Shown in pieces: positions 54,340 to 62,945 of a DNA stretch of 64,000 nt (its first letter is position 1; every line of letters starts with the position of its first letter). A program made the translations under genes and the position numbers. The notes beneath the pieces are model-generated. The model had not been told where the DNA came from. It worked only from the letters and a program-made list of their open reading frames with translations, and searched no databases. The stretch covers positions 62,001-126,000 of the forward strand of contig JBBQGV010000001.1 of assembly GCA_038323375.1 (NCBI GenBank). The letters are read 5' to 3'. The DNA is from JABWAJ01 sp038323375 (GTDB lineage: Bacteria > Bacteroidota > Bacteroidia > Chitinophagales > Saprospiraceae).

Positions 54340-55986
54340 TTAATTTTTCAAGATGCGGATGATTTGTTTTTTATTGACAAACAGGAGGTAAGTGCCGGAT
54401 GGGAGGGCTTCTATATTGACGAAATTTCCCCGCCCATTTAGCAATTGCCGGCCATAAAGGTCGCATACCTGATAGGAAATTTCCGCTGAAAAATGAACCA
54501 GCGACTGCGCCGGGTTGGGGTAACACGCAAAATAAGGCATGCCGGGAAGCGGCACACTGGAAATATCACCAGAAAATTTGGCTAAGAGTCCAAGCGTTTT
54601 CCGAAAATATACGGGGGTAATGGCATGCACAATAAAGCTGTCAAGTGCGCCGACGTTTTGCAATTGGATACCATTGACCGAAAAACTGGCAGATTGGTAA
54701 GCGCCTCCCGTAAAAAACTCATCTTCTCCGGTCACCAAAAGGGCAGTTCCAACGTCGTTGATGTTGCCTCCGAGCGTTTTGCCATAAATTTCGTTGCCCC
54801 CGGCGTCATATTTCAAAATTAAGGCCTGGCTGTAGTAAAAAAAGCCCTGTTGGATGTTTTCAAGGGTATCGCCATTGAAAACCAGGTTGTTGGCATGCAG
54901 GTATCCTGTTGTGTAAACATTGCCCATGTCGTCGTGGTCAATGGCTTTGACAACGTCTAAGGTGCCGCTCCACGAGTTGGCGTTGTTCGGAGTTCTTTGC
55001 CAGACCAACTCCAGGTTGTCGCTGTATTTTGAAACATAGATTTTTGATCGCGCCTGTGGGTAAGTAGGTCCTGCAATGATAAAAAACGGCTGTATTTTTT
55101 CACCGCAGGCATATACATGGCCAGCACTGTACGTGAGGTCGTTTAGTTGGTAAACATTGGTATCTAAAACAGCAGAAACGGGGTCGCCATCAAGGGTGTA
55201 TTTTGCGAGAAAACCGCTGTTCGCATAGTCATACTCTCCGAAAAACAAGTCTTCTTCCTGCAAGCTTTCAAGGGTATCTAAGCCGTTGAATGCTAATTTT
55301 CCTTTTACAGTGCCAGCCCAGTAGCAATGGTTATCGTCGTCGAGCGCGAGAGCTGTGCTTTTGTTGCTGCCTTCTGAGGAACTGATGGTTTTTTGCCACA
55401 GCAACGTGTTGTCCCCGTCTATTTTCAACAAAAGGAGATCATCTCCGGTATGGCCACAGGCGTAGAGCTTACCCTCGCTGTCAACCACAAGCCCGGTAAT
55501 GGCATCGTTTTGGCCAGCCCCGACACTGCGCGCCCAGGCTACGGTTTTGTCGGCATTGTATTTCACTAGAAAGCCGTCGGACTCGCCAAGGTTGAACAGC
55601 AAATGGCTTCCGATGTTCATGGAAAGGCTGCTGAAGCTGCCGCCCACATATAAGCCGCCGTCGGAGGCTGCCGCGACACAGGATGCGAACTCGCGCCCGG
55701 CACCGCCAATTCGGGTTGCCCAGGAATAATCGCCATCGTCACTACAAATGGCAACAAAAGCGTCGTCTTGTCCGGCACCGCTCAGGTTTTGGCTGCCCAA
55801 GTTCAAAGCGGCGGCTGCAAAAGAGCCGGCCAGCAATACTTTATCGCCTTCGTACCTGGCAAGGGCACTGATTTTGGTGTCGCTATCCGGCGCGCCGAGG
55901 CTTTTTGCCCATTCCCAATTCTGGGCTGTTGCGCTGACCGCCCATAAAAAAACAAGGATGAAAAGCGAGGAGCGCTGTGGTGTCAT
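54340..55986 (-). CDS. secreted repeat (propeller-like) protein with T9SS sorting domain, copy 1 of a tandem pair
   Basis: 548 residues with the same architecture as its neighbour: signal peptide (ending SATAQ), then NWEWAKSLGAPDSDTKISAL parallel to NWLWVHALGTANSNTKVETL, GSFAAAALNLGSQNLSGAGQDDAFVAIC, WATRIGGAGREF, and a sorting domain (CYPNPAQSLVHFSAEIS, GTYLLFVNKKQIIRILKN). The 6-bp gap to the next gene and the shared phrases show a tandem duplication followed by divergence. Confidence 0.86.
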   Translation of the reverse strand: MTPQRSSLFILVFLWAVSATAQNWEWAKSLGAPDSDTKISALARYEGDKVLLAGSFAAAALNLGSQNLSGAGQDDAFVAICSDDGDYSWATRIGGAGREFASCVAAASDGGLYVGGSFSSLSMNIGSHLLFNLGESDGFLVKYNADKTVAWARSVGAGQNDAITGLVVDSEGKLYACGHTGDDLLLLKIDGDNTLLWQKTISSSEGSNKSTALALDDDNHCYWAGTVKGKLAFNGLDTLESLQEEDLFFGEYDYANSGFLAKYTLDGDPVSAVLDTNVYQLNDLTYSAGHVYACGEKIQPFFIIAGPTYPQARSKIYVSKYSDNLELVWQRTPNNANSWSGTLDVVKAIDHDDMGNVYTTGYLHANNLVFNGDTLENIQQGFFYYSQALILKYDAGGNEIYGKTLGGNINDVGTALLVTGEDEFFTGGAYQSASFSVNGIQLQNVGALDSFIVHAITPVYFRKTLGLLAKFSGDISSVPLPGMPYFACYPNPAQSLVHFSAEISYQVCDLYGRQLLNGRGNFVNIEALPSGTYLLFVNKKQIIRILKN

Positions 55987-56008
55987 GGTGCGTCGTTGTT
56001 GGTGTTTA

Positions 56009-56190
56009 GGAGCGTGTCGTAAATAACTTACCCGTTTGCGCGGTGGCTTTTTCCATCATGCAGCGTTGATCCTCGGTCGCGAAGCTTAGGCTATGCTCCC
56101 TTCTCGCGCCTTGCCTGATGAAAAAATCTGACATGCTGAGCCTGTCGAAGCACCTCGCCCAATTCACGAAACTTATTTACGAAACGCTCC
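56009..56190. mobile_element. terminal-inverted-repeat element, copy 2
   Basis: The left end GGAGCGTGTCGTAAATAACT and the right end (inverse of GGAGCGTTTCGTAAATAAGT) form a near-perfect 21-bp inverted pair. Shares CGGTGGCTTTT and GGCTAnGCTCCCTTCTnGCGCCTTG with copy 1, while the stem around it (TTTTTCCATCA / TGATGAAAAAA) differs from copy 1 but still pairs. Contains the common word CTGAGCCTGTCGAAGCA. No frame. Confidence 0.75.
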
Positions 56191-56277
56191 TTACTTAAAG
56201 ACAGAATAAAACGACAGGTGGTTGGGTGAGGTGTGAAGACTTCAACTGTTCTCTATAATTCTTTGCTGGCTCCTTAG

Positions 56278-56394
56278 GAAACACAAGCGCTCAGTGGCCA
56301 CCGGATGGATTTGTCTGAACTTCCACCCGGTGTGTATTTTGTCAAAGTCATGGCAGACTCGAAGTGTTTTGTGCAGAAATTTGTGAAAAACTGA
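56278..56394 (+). pseudogene. orphan T9SS sorting-domain fragment
   Basis: A 38-codon tail preceded directly by a TAG stop: LSELPPGVYFVKVMADSKCF then VQKFVKN and stop, the last third of a type A sorting domain. No start, no signal, no upstream body. It shows that another secreted-protein gene once ended here on the plus strand. Confidence 0.7.
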
Positions 56395-56552
56395 ATCCCT
56401 ATTTCCAATGAAAACAAGGGCATTGCATAAGGGCTTTCTCCTATGGCCCTATCAGATCTATTTTGCAAGGAACAAGTTGGAACAAATATGCACCCACGCT
56501 GTTTCAAAAGCCGTAGAATTGCGGTTTATCGAATAAAAATCATGCGGCATAC

Positions 56553-56786
56553 ATGTTAAAGGCCACAAGCGCGGCGCTTGAAAACACAATGAACATTGGC
56601 GGGACATTGGTTTCCAATTTAGATCCCAAGTATGGAGTGACAAAAGACGATTTGAAGAAAATGGCATCCGGATCAATCACAGGAATTCGAGTAGTTATTT
56701 CGAAAAAAAACTACGATGTGGAGGTGAAACCAAAGCAATCCAAAAAAATACAACAAGCCCTGAATTGCTTTATGAAAGACATCTAA
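56553..56786 (+). CDS. small hypothetical protein
   Basis: 77 residues from ATG 56553. Basic and charged C-terminus (DLKKMASGSITGIRVVISKK... then QSKKIQQALNCFMKDI). No recognised domain, signal or membrane span. AT-rich compared with neighbours. It lies in the 1-kb debris region between the propeller genes and xylA. Could be a fragment of a larger protein. Confidence 0.4.
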   Translation: MLKATSAALENTMNIGGTLVSNLDPKYGVTKDDLKKMASGSITGIRVVISKKNYDVEVKPKQSKKIQQALNCFMKDI

Positions 56787-56796
56787 TCAAAAAATA

Positions 56797-56907
56797 ATGG
56801 TGTGGTACGCCAATGATGCTGCGCCATTGAAATTGTTGAATTTAATAGATCAAGACAGTATGTCAGGAATACCGGAAGCGCGCGAATTTGCTTATTCCGT
56901 GGTTTAA
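56797..56907 (+). CDS. very small hypothetical ORF
   Basis: 36 residues (MVWYANDAAPLKLLNLIDQD then SMSGIPEAREFAYSVV) 10 bp after the 77-residue ORF. The composition is protein-like, but there is no other evidence. Listed because the pair might be a unit. Confidence 0.25.
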   Translation: MVWYANDAAPLKLLNLIDQDSMSGIPEAREFAYSVV

Positions 56908-57051
56908 GTAACTACTTTTTTTTTAAAAATATTTACTCAGCCAAAATTTTCTTGTTAGATAAAAAACAAAAATGGATGAGTAACCATTTGGACCTTGTTG
57001 GGGTTTTGGCGGAGTAGAGGATTCCTCCCCGCCTCCGCCAAACCCAAAACT

Positions 57052-58404
57052 TCAAATATACCGGTTTATAATATGCTCAAACAACTCTTGCTTTCCACTG
57101 CGTTGAGCCGGTTCACCTTGCTGCGCGGCAATTTTTGCCAATTCCGCCAACCCCAGCTTCCCATTCTCAAAATCTTTGCCACTTCCCGCATCGAATGAAG
57201 CGTAACGCTCCTGCCGGAGTTTTTGGTAATCAGACTTTGACAGAATGTCATCGGCTGCTAACAATGCCCGTGCAAAAGCGTCCATGCCCCCGATATGCGC
57301 ATAAAAAATATCCTCCAGGTCAGTGGAATTGCGGCGGGTTTTTGCATCGAAATTGATGCCGCCACCCCGCAGGCCGCCGGTTTCTAGGAATACCAGCATC
57401 GCCTCTGTCAATTCATAAACGTCAATCGGGAACTGGTCGGTATCCCAACCATTTTGGTTGTCGCCCCGGTTGGCGTCAAGGCTGCCGAGCATACCCGCAT
57501 TGGCGGCCACCTGCATTTCGTGCTGCATGGTGTGTTGGGCCAATGTGGCGTGGTTGAACTCCAGATTCAGTTTAAAATCGTCCATCAGCCCGTATTCCCG
57601 CAGGAAACCGATGCAAGTCGCAGCATCGAAATCGTATTGGTGCTTACTCGGTTCCATGGGCTTAGGCTCGATGAAAAAAGAGCCTTTGAAGCCATTTGCC
57701 CGGGCGTAATCTTTGGCCGCGTGCAGGAAAGCCGCCATGTGGTCCAATTCCCGTTTCAGGTTGGTGTTGAGCAGCGACATGTAGCCTTCCCGGCCGCCCC
57801 AAAACACGTAGTTTTCGCCGCCGAGTTTGATGGTGGCGTCCAATGCGTTTTTCACCTGGCCCCCTGCATGAGCAACCACGGCAAAATCAGGATTAGTGGC
57901 TGCGCCGTTCATGTAGCGCGGGTTGGAAAACAGATTTGCTGTGCCCCAGAGCGGTTTAACGCCGCTGGCTTGTTGTTTTTCAAGCGCATAATCGGTGATG
58001 GATTCCAATCGTTTTTGACTTTCCAACAGGGTAGGGGCTTCTGCCACCAGATCGTAGTCGTGGAAACAATAGTAGGGGAGTCCTAATTTGGTGATGAACT
58101 CAAATCCTGCATCCATTTTTGCTTTTGCTTGTTCAAGCGGGTCGCTTTTTGCAAGCCAGGGAAAGTTTTTAGTCGGGGCGCCAAATGGATCGCCGCCGGC
58201 ACCGCAGAGCGTATGCCACCAGGCCACTGCAAATTTGAAGTGTTCTTTCATCGTTTTATTTCCAACAACACGATCTTCCTCGTACCATCGGAAAGCGAGC
58301 GGATTGTCAGATTCGCGTCCCTCGAAAGGGATACGTCCGATGCCTTTGAAGAATTCTTTTTCTCCCAGGCTTAAGGTGATTTTTGTTGAATTGGATGATG
58401 CCAT
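57052..58404 (-). CDS. xylA: xylose isomerase
   Basis: Interconverts D-xylose and D-xylulose, cytosolic and metal-dependent. 450 residues from ATG 58404 (MASSNSTKITLSLGEKEFFK); the frame extends to 58431 but that would overlap the xylB stop. The catalytic His115 is in YYCFHDYDLV, and other signatures include FWGGREGYMSLLNTN, FFIEPKPMEPSKHQYDFD, EFNHATLAQHTMQHEM and GSLDANRGDNQNGWDTD (metal ligands). Directly follows xylB on the same strand with a 13-bp gap, giving the order xylB-xylA. Confidence 0.97.
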   Translation of the reverse strand: MASSNSTKITLSLGEKEFFKGIGRIPFEGRESDNPLAFRWYEEDRVVGNKTMKEHFKFAVAWWHTLCGAGGDPFGAPTKNFPWLAKSDPLEQAKAKMDAGFEFITKLGLPYYCFHDYDLVAEAPTLLESQKRLESITDYALEKQQASGVKPLWGTANLFSNPRYMNGAATNPDFAVVAHAGGQVKNALDATIKLGGENYVFWGGREGYMSLLNTNLKRELDHMAAFLHAAKDYARANGFKGSFFIEPKPMEPSKHQYDFDAATCIGFLREYGLMDDFKLNLEFNHATLAQHTMQHEMQVAANAGMLGSLDANRGDNQNGWDTDQFPIDVYELTEAMLVFLETGGLRGGGINFDAKTRRNSTDLEDIFYAHIGGMDAFARALLAADDILSKSDYQKLRQERYASFDAGSGKDFENGKLGLAELAKIAAQQGEPAQRSGKQELFEHIINRYI

Positions 58405-58417
58405 TACTGGTTTTAAA

Positions 58418-59917
58418 TTACTGATTTTCAATGCTTTGAATAGCTCCTTTTAAATCGTTTTCCCAAGCCTGGTAAGCATCCTGGTAAGCCCCGTTTCTAT
58501 TCAACGGTTCGTACGCCAGCAAAACACTGCCGCCTTTTACCGCTTCTGAGATGGAACTAAAAACACCCGTTGCCACACCGGCCGCTTTTGCAGCACCGAC
58601 GGCTCCAGTCGTTTCCACCACTTCAATTCGGCTGCCGACGAGGTTGGAGATGGTGTTGGAAAAAATGGGTGATTGGAACAAGTTGTCGTTTCCAACCCGA
58701 ATGATTTGGACATTCAATCCCATTTCTTTCAAAATACCCATGCCATAAACAAAAGAAAAAGCAATGCCTTCCAGCGTGGCCCGGTAAAAATGTGCGCGGG
58801 TATGGCGATTGAAATGCAGGTTGTTAATCCTGGACCCGATATCTATATTCCCCAGCATTCTTTCGGCACCATTGCCAAAAGGCAGGATGCGCAAACCATC
58901 CGAACCGGGTGGTGACGACGCTGCCTGTTGCTCCATATTTTCATAAGTTTCCACACCAGAGGTCAGTTGTTGCCTAGTCCAACTATACTGGATGCCTGCG
59001 CCATTGATACATAACAGGATGCCAATGCGGGGATTCAGTGTTTCATGGTTGACGTGTACAAATCCATTTACCCTTGATTGCCGATCGAAATCCGGCTGGT
59101 CAACGACCCCGTAAACGACCCCGGAAGTGCCCCCGGTTGCGGCAATTTCACCGGGATTCAAGACATTGAGCGATAGGGCATTATTCGGCTGATCGCCTGC
59201 CCGGTAGGCCACCGGAATGCCTTCAGCAAGCCCGGTTGCTGCTGCTGCGTTTATGGTTACCTTGCCTTGTCGGGAAAAAGCATTTGTGATATCCGGGATG
59301 ATTTTTTGATCAAAACCAAAATAATCCAGTAAGAATCCCGCCACCTCATTTTTTTTGAAATCCCAGAATATGCCTTCTGAAAGCCCGCCGGGAGTGGTCA
59401 ATATTTCACCGGTCAGCTTCATGGCAATGTATTCGCCAGGAAGCATGAATTTGTGCGTTTTTTCATACACATCCGGCTCGTTTTGCTGCACCCATTTTAA
59501 ACGAGAAGCCGTAAAATTGCCGGGGGAATTGAGCAAATGCGAAAGGCATTTTTCCTGCCCGATTTCATCAAAAGCCTGATTTCCAATTTCAACGGCCCGG
59601 CCATCACACCAAATAATGGCAGGCCGCAAAACCTGCTGATTATTGTCCACTAAAACCAACCCGTGCATTTGGTAAGCAATGCCAATACCCTTTATCTCGG
59701 CAGGTTTCGCGCCTGATTTTTCCAATAGTTTCTTAGTAGCAAGACATACGTTGTTCCACCATGTTTCCGGGTGTTGTTCGGCCCAGACCGGTTTAGGGGA
59801 AAGGATGTCCATTTCTTTTTCAGGGGATTGTACGACGGCGATTTTTTCGCCAGTTTCTATGCTGACCAATGCCGCTTTAATGGAGGAGGAACCAATGTCG
59901 TAGCCGAGTAAATACAT
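58418..59917 (-). CDS. xylB: xylulokinase (FGGY family)
   Basis: Phosphorylates D-xylulose to feed the pentose phosphate pathway. 499 residues: LGYDIGSSSIKAALV (phosphate 1), QMHGLVLVDNNQQVLRPAIIWCDGRA (substrate region), GDQPNNALSLNVLNPGEIAATGGTSGV in the second half, and IRVGNDNLFQSPIFSNTISN. Context with xylA supports xylulose over glycerol or gluconate. Preceded by a good promoter. No transporter or XylR regulator is in the window. Confidence 0.95.
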   Translation of the reverse strand: MYLLGYDIGSSSIKAALVSIETGEKIAVVQSPEKEMDILSPKPVWAEQHPETWWNNVCLATKKLLEKSGAKPAEIKGIGIAYQMHGLVLVDNNQQVLRPAIIWCDGRAVEIGNQAFDEIGQEKCLSHLLNSPGNFTASRLKWVQQNEPDVYEKTHKFMLPGEYIAMKLTGEILTTPGGLSEGIFWDFKKNEVAGFLLDYFGFDQKIIPDITNAFSRQGKVTINAAAATGLAEGIPVAYRAGDQPNNALSLNVLNPGEIAATGGTSGVVYGVVDQPDFDRQSRVNGFVHVNHETLNPRIGILLCINGAGIQYSWTRQQLTSGVETYENMEQQAASSPPGSDGLRILPFGNGAERMLGNIDIGSRINNLHFNRHTRAHFYRATLEGIAFSFVYGMGILKEMGLNVQIIRVGNDNLFQSPIFSNTISNLVGSRIEVVETTGAVGAAKAAGVATGVFSSISEAVKGGSVLLAYEPLNRNGAYQDAYQAWENDLKGAIQSIENQ

Positions 59918-59946
59918 TTATTATTTTTATTATTTTTGCTCATCAG

Positions 59947-59976
59947 CAAATTTAATTGTTAATTATTATCTTGAAA
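59947..59976 (-). promoter_or_regulatory. candidate xylBA promoter
   Basis: Minus-strand TAAATTTG (59954 to 59947) fits TAnnTTTG, with TTTC (59976 to 59973) 18 bp upstream in the -33 position. The start is 30 bp downstream of the -7 box. Confidence 0.55.
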
Positions 59977-59985
59977 CAGCTAATC

Positions 59986-61059
59986 TCACTCCCCGCCATC
60001 CGCACTCTCATTTTCATCGCCTTTTTTGATCCCCCGAAGCATCAACGGCCCGGCGGTCGCTGTAGTGAAACGCACGTTGGCCGCGCCGGAAGTGTACTGC
60101 ACCAAAGCCTGACCAAGGCTTTGAAATACAAAATTCGGATCTACAAAAATCCAGGATGGCGCGCTGTTGGCCGGGTGTTCGGTCAAACTGAGGATGAGTT
60201 GCGTCATCAGTACGATGTCTAAGTTGGAAATCTGGTTTTCTCCGCTCACCTCAGCGGCCAGCATTTCATAAGGCGATGTAAAAGGCACCACGCCAAGCAG
60301 GTGTCGCCGGATTTTAATCACGTCCAATGTGCTGACACCGTTGACGTAGTTGTTGTCTTTAGCCGCTTTTAGCGTGTAGGCGGTTCCCGGAGTAAGACTG
60401 GCTGTAAAGCTAAAATTGCCGTTCACATCAGTGGTATCGAAGGCATCCGAAACGCCTTCGATGCCGATGACGACCCCCGCGACCCCCGCTTGGACGGCTC
60501 CGAATGTTACTGTACCGGTCGCCGTGTAATCAACTGGCGGCTTCACCGCGCCGGTATTTTGGATGGCAACATCAACGGAGTCAAGCGTAGCGGCATGGCT
60601 GGTTCCTCGTGGATTAAACTGCACCGCACCGTTTGGCGCAATGACCACAAAAGTCGGGGTTCCGAGAAATTCACCAAAAGTTCCTGTGGTGTAAGGGAGA
60701 ACCGCTGAAAGGCTGCCCCCCTGGCTGCCAACTCCCGGAAAAGTATGGCCGTAGAGCTGTTTGTACGTGTTGACTTTGGCGTTGTTGTCGAAAGCTTGGA
60801 TGCTCAGGCTGATAAATTCAACATCGGCATCGCCGCCACCCCATTCCTGGTAGAAAGGTTCCATCAAAGGAGCCATCGTAATACAAGGTGGGCAGGTGGT
60901 AAAGAACAGCTTGAGCACCACCGTTTTGCCCTGGTCTAACAAGTCATCGTACAGGTGGATGGTTTGTCCGGTTGAAGTCGTAACGGTGAAATCTGGTGCA
61001 GGTTGCGCAAGCAATTGTGTCAGTGCGAAACAAGCAAGGAGTGTGGAAAAACTTTTCAT
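59986..61059 (-). CDS. secreted thioredoxin-fold protein fused to a regulatory-like and a dockerin-like region
   Basis: 357 residues. Signal peptide 1-19 (ending TQLLAQ). A thioredoxin/TlpA-like domain follows (PDFTVTTSTGQTIHLYDDLL) with the redox pair CPPC in LFFTTCPPCITMAPLMEPF, to about 165. Then a carboxypeptidase-regulatory-like strand set (about 180-235, VTFGAVQAGVAGVVIGIEG, NGNFSFTASL), and a dockerin-like pair of helices with calcium-loop residues (NGVSTLDVIKIRRHLLGVVP ... NQISNLDIVLMTQLILSL). No T9SS sorting domain. The redox site is intact. Dockerin-like modules of this style appear on Saprospiria secreted proteins; the partner is unknown. Confidence 0.85.
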   Translation of the reverse strand: MKSFSTLLACFALTQLLAQPAPDFTVTTSTGQTIHLYDDLLDQGKTVVLKLFFTTCPPCITMAPLMEPFYQEWGGGDADVEFISLSIQAFDNNAKVNTYKQLYGHTFPGVGSQGGSLSAVLPYTTGTFGEFLGTPTFVVIAPNGAVQFNPRGTSHAATLDSVDVAIQNTGAVKPPVDYTATGTVTFGAVQAGVAGVVIGIEGVSDAFDTTDVNGNFSFTASLTPGTAYTLKAAKDNNYVNGVSTLDVIKIRRHLLGVVPFTSPYEMLAAEVSGENQISNLDIVLMTQLILSLTEHPANSAPSWIFVDPNFVFQSLGQALVQYTSGAANVRFTTATAGPLMLRGIKKGDENESADGGE

Positions 61060-61150
61060 AGGACAATGACATTTTAGTTAAAGAGAAAAAAAGCGCATTG
61101 TATTCATCAAATATACGCTATTTCTTTACTGACCAAGTAAGGAAAGGGCT

Positions 61151-61158
61151 TACTTTTG
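61151..61158 (+). promoter_or_regulatory. candidate lipB -7 box
   Basis: TACTTTTG fits TAnnTTTG, 22 bp before the lipB TTG start. A TTTA lies about 22 bp upstream. Confidence 0.4.
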
Positions 61159-61180
61159 GACGGTATTTAAAAAATAGACT

Positions 61181-61912
61181 TTGCACCCAACGAGTATTCA
61201 ACAGGTTGTTTTTCAGGATTTAGGGCGTATGGACTACCAGCAGGCATGGGATTACCAAACCGGCCTGCACCGTGAATTGGTCGCCCTTAAATTGGAGAAC
61301 CGGCAGCGCACAAGCGACGGTTTGTCCCCCTTGCCCCAGCGACATTACCTGCTGTTCTGCGAACACCCGCCGGTTTACACCCTCGGCAAAAGCGGCACAG
61401 ACGCCAACCTGTTGTTGGACGAAAAATCGCTGGAGAGCCAGGGATTCCAGTTTTTTCGCATTAACAGGGGAGGGGACATCACCTATCACGGACCCGGGCA
61501 AATTGTCGGATACCCGATTTTTGACCTGGATTGTTTTTTTACTGACGTTCACCGCTACGTCCGCAGCTTGGAAGAAGCCGTTATTCGCACCCTGGCGGAA
61601 TACGGGATTGTGGCCGATCGGGAGCAAGGGTATACCGGCGTTTGGCTTACGGCAACCGGATGGTTACCCCGCCGAAAAATTTGTGCCATCGGTGTTCACC
61701 TGAGCCGCTGGGTGACCCTCCATGGTTTTGCATTCAACGTGAACACCGACCTGAACCATTTTCAAAACATTATTCCCTGCGGCATTGCTGATGCGGATAA
61801 AAGCGTGACCTCTATGCAGCAGGAATTGAACCGGCCTATTGACCCTGAAGAAGTAAAAGCTAAGTTAAAAGTGCATTTTTCCGACCTTTTTGGATTTGAA
61901 TTTTCGGAATAA
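61181..61912 (+). CDS. lipB: octanoyl-ACP:protein N-octanoyltransferase
   Basis: Moves octanoyl from ACP to lipoyl domains, the first step of lipoate assembly. 243 residues starting at TTG 61181, which gives the family-like VVFQDLGRMDYQQAWDYQ; the next ATG would remove conserved residues. The RGGDITYHGPGQ motif is at 96-107, the catalytic pair Lys166 (RRKICAIGV) and Cys200 (IIPCGI) is present. No lipA beside it. Confidence 0.95.
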   Translation: MHPTSIQQVVFQDLGRMDYQQAWDYQTGLHRELVALKLENRQRTSDGLSPLPQRHYLLFCEHPPVYTLGKSGTDANLLLDEKSLESQGFQFFRINRGGDITYHGPGQIVGYPIFDLDCFFTDVHRYVRSLEEAVIRTLAEYGIVADREQGYTGVWLTATGWLPRRKICAIGVHLSRWVTLHGFAFNVNTDLNHFQNIIPCGIADADKSVTSMQQELNRPIDPEEVKAKLKVHFSDLFGFEFSE

Positions 61913-61925
61913 AAGGTTACCTTCG
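61895..61925 (+). promoter_or_regulatory. promoter within the lipB 3' end for the next gene
   Basis: TTTG (61895-61898), 19 bp, then TACCTTCG (61918-61925). This is the best -33/-7 pair in the window and lies 34 bp before ATG 61959. Confidence 0.6.
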
Positions 61926-61958
61926 CGGGCTTTTTGAACTTTGCACATTCCGCTTTCC

Positions 61959-62366
61959 ATGAAGAAAGATATCCCAATTTTAAAAGTGGAGGACCTGGCA
62001 GTTGCCGTCGTGCCTCGCGGGCCGGAAGGTCTTGATGACGAACTTTGGGATATATACATCCTGAATCTTCGCGATGCTGCGATTCACAGTGTATTGATCA
62101 ACTCTAAAGGGTACGGAGAAATTGAAGGTGAAAAAGTGCGGACAACCGTGCTGCGCCATTTTTTTGAAGAAATTGCCCCGATGAGTTTCGTTCCGGTTGA
62201 ACCCATTCAGTCCCGGCTTTTCCACCTGACCAATGAGTATTGGATCAGTTTTGTGTTCGACGGATATATGTACGATAAAAAATACATTTTTGTTGAAGGC
62301 AGCATCTCCGAGTCGAATTTTACCTCTATTCCATTCATCAACCGAAAAGGGGTCATGATCCGCTAA
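61959..62366 (+). CDS. conserved hypothetical protein
   Basis: 135 residues from ATG 61959 (MKKDIPILKVEDLAVAVVPR). Mixed alpha/beta, no signal peptide; contains EGLDDELWDIYILNLRDAAI and YWISFVFDGYMYDKKYIFVEG. I recognise it only as a conserved Bacteroidota type. A longer frame to 61941 is possible. Sits between lipB and a thioesterase; no function assigned. Confidence 0.75.
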   Translation: MKKDIPILKVEDLAVAVVPRGPEGLDDELWDIYILNLRDAAIHSVLINSKGYGEIEGEKVRTTVLRHFFEEIAPMSFVPVEPIQSRLFHLTNEYWISFVFDGYMYDKKYIFVEGSISESNFTSIPFINRKGVMIR

Positions 62367-62401
62367 GCGGTTGCCCTTCTTTTACACCATAAAGACAAGC
62401 C

Positions 62402-62935
62402 ATGAGCCAGACATTAAAACCCAAAAAAGTTGCAGATTCCAAAACCGTAATGACGGAAATGGTGATGCCGAACGATACCAATTCCATGCACAACCTGATG
62501 GGCGGCAATCTGTTGCGCTGGATGGACATCGCAAGTGCGATCTGTGCCGGAAGACACTGCGAAGCCTACGTCGTGACGGCATCGGTAGACCACGTTTCCT
62601 TTACCCGCCCAATCCGACTGGGAGAGGTCGTTACCATCGAAACCAGCGTAACCCGGTCTTTTAACAGCTCGGTGGAAGTGTACGTTGAAGTTTTTGCAGC
62701 CGACGTAAAAGGTGGGAATCCGCACCGCTGCAACCACGCCTATTATACTTTTGTGGCGCTGGACGATATAAACGGCAAGCCCCAAACGGCTCCTGAAGTT
62801 ATCCCGCTCACCGAAATTGAACAACAACGGTACGATAGCGCGCCACGTCGCCGGGAAGTGCGCCTCATTCTTAGTGGCAGAATGAAACTGGAGCAATCCA
62901 CAGAAATTCGGGCATTCTTTGATCAATTATCCTAA
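62402..62935 (+). CDS. acyl-CoA thioesterase, hotdog fold
   Basis: 177 residues matching the YciA/ACOT-type hotdog: NSMHNLMGGNLLRWMDIASAICAGRHC (central helix with the probable catalytic Asp), VVTASVDHVSFTRPIRLGEVV, and a HRCNHAYYTFVAL strand. Hydrolyses acyl-CoA in the cytosol; chain length unknown. 35 bp after the previous gene and 10 bp before the purC ATG. Confidence 0.88.
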   Translation: MSQTLKPKKVADSKTVMTEMVMPNDTNSMHNLMGGNLLRWMDIASAICAGRHCEAYVVTASVDHVSFTRPIRLGEVVTIETSVTRSFNSSVEVYVEVFAADVKGGNPHRCNHAYYTFVALDDINGKPQTAPEVIPLTEIEQQRYDSAPRRREVRLILSGRMKLEQSTEIRAFFDQLS

Positions 62936-62945
62936 TTCGAGCAAT

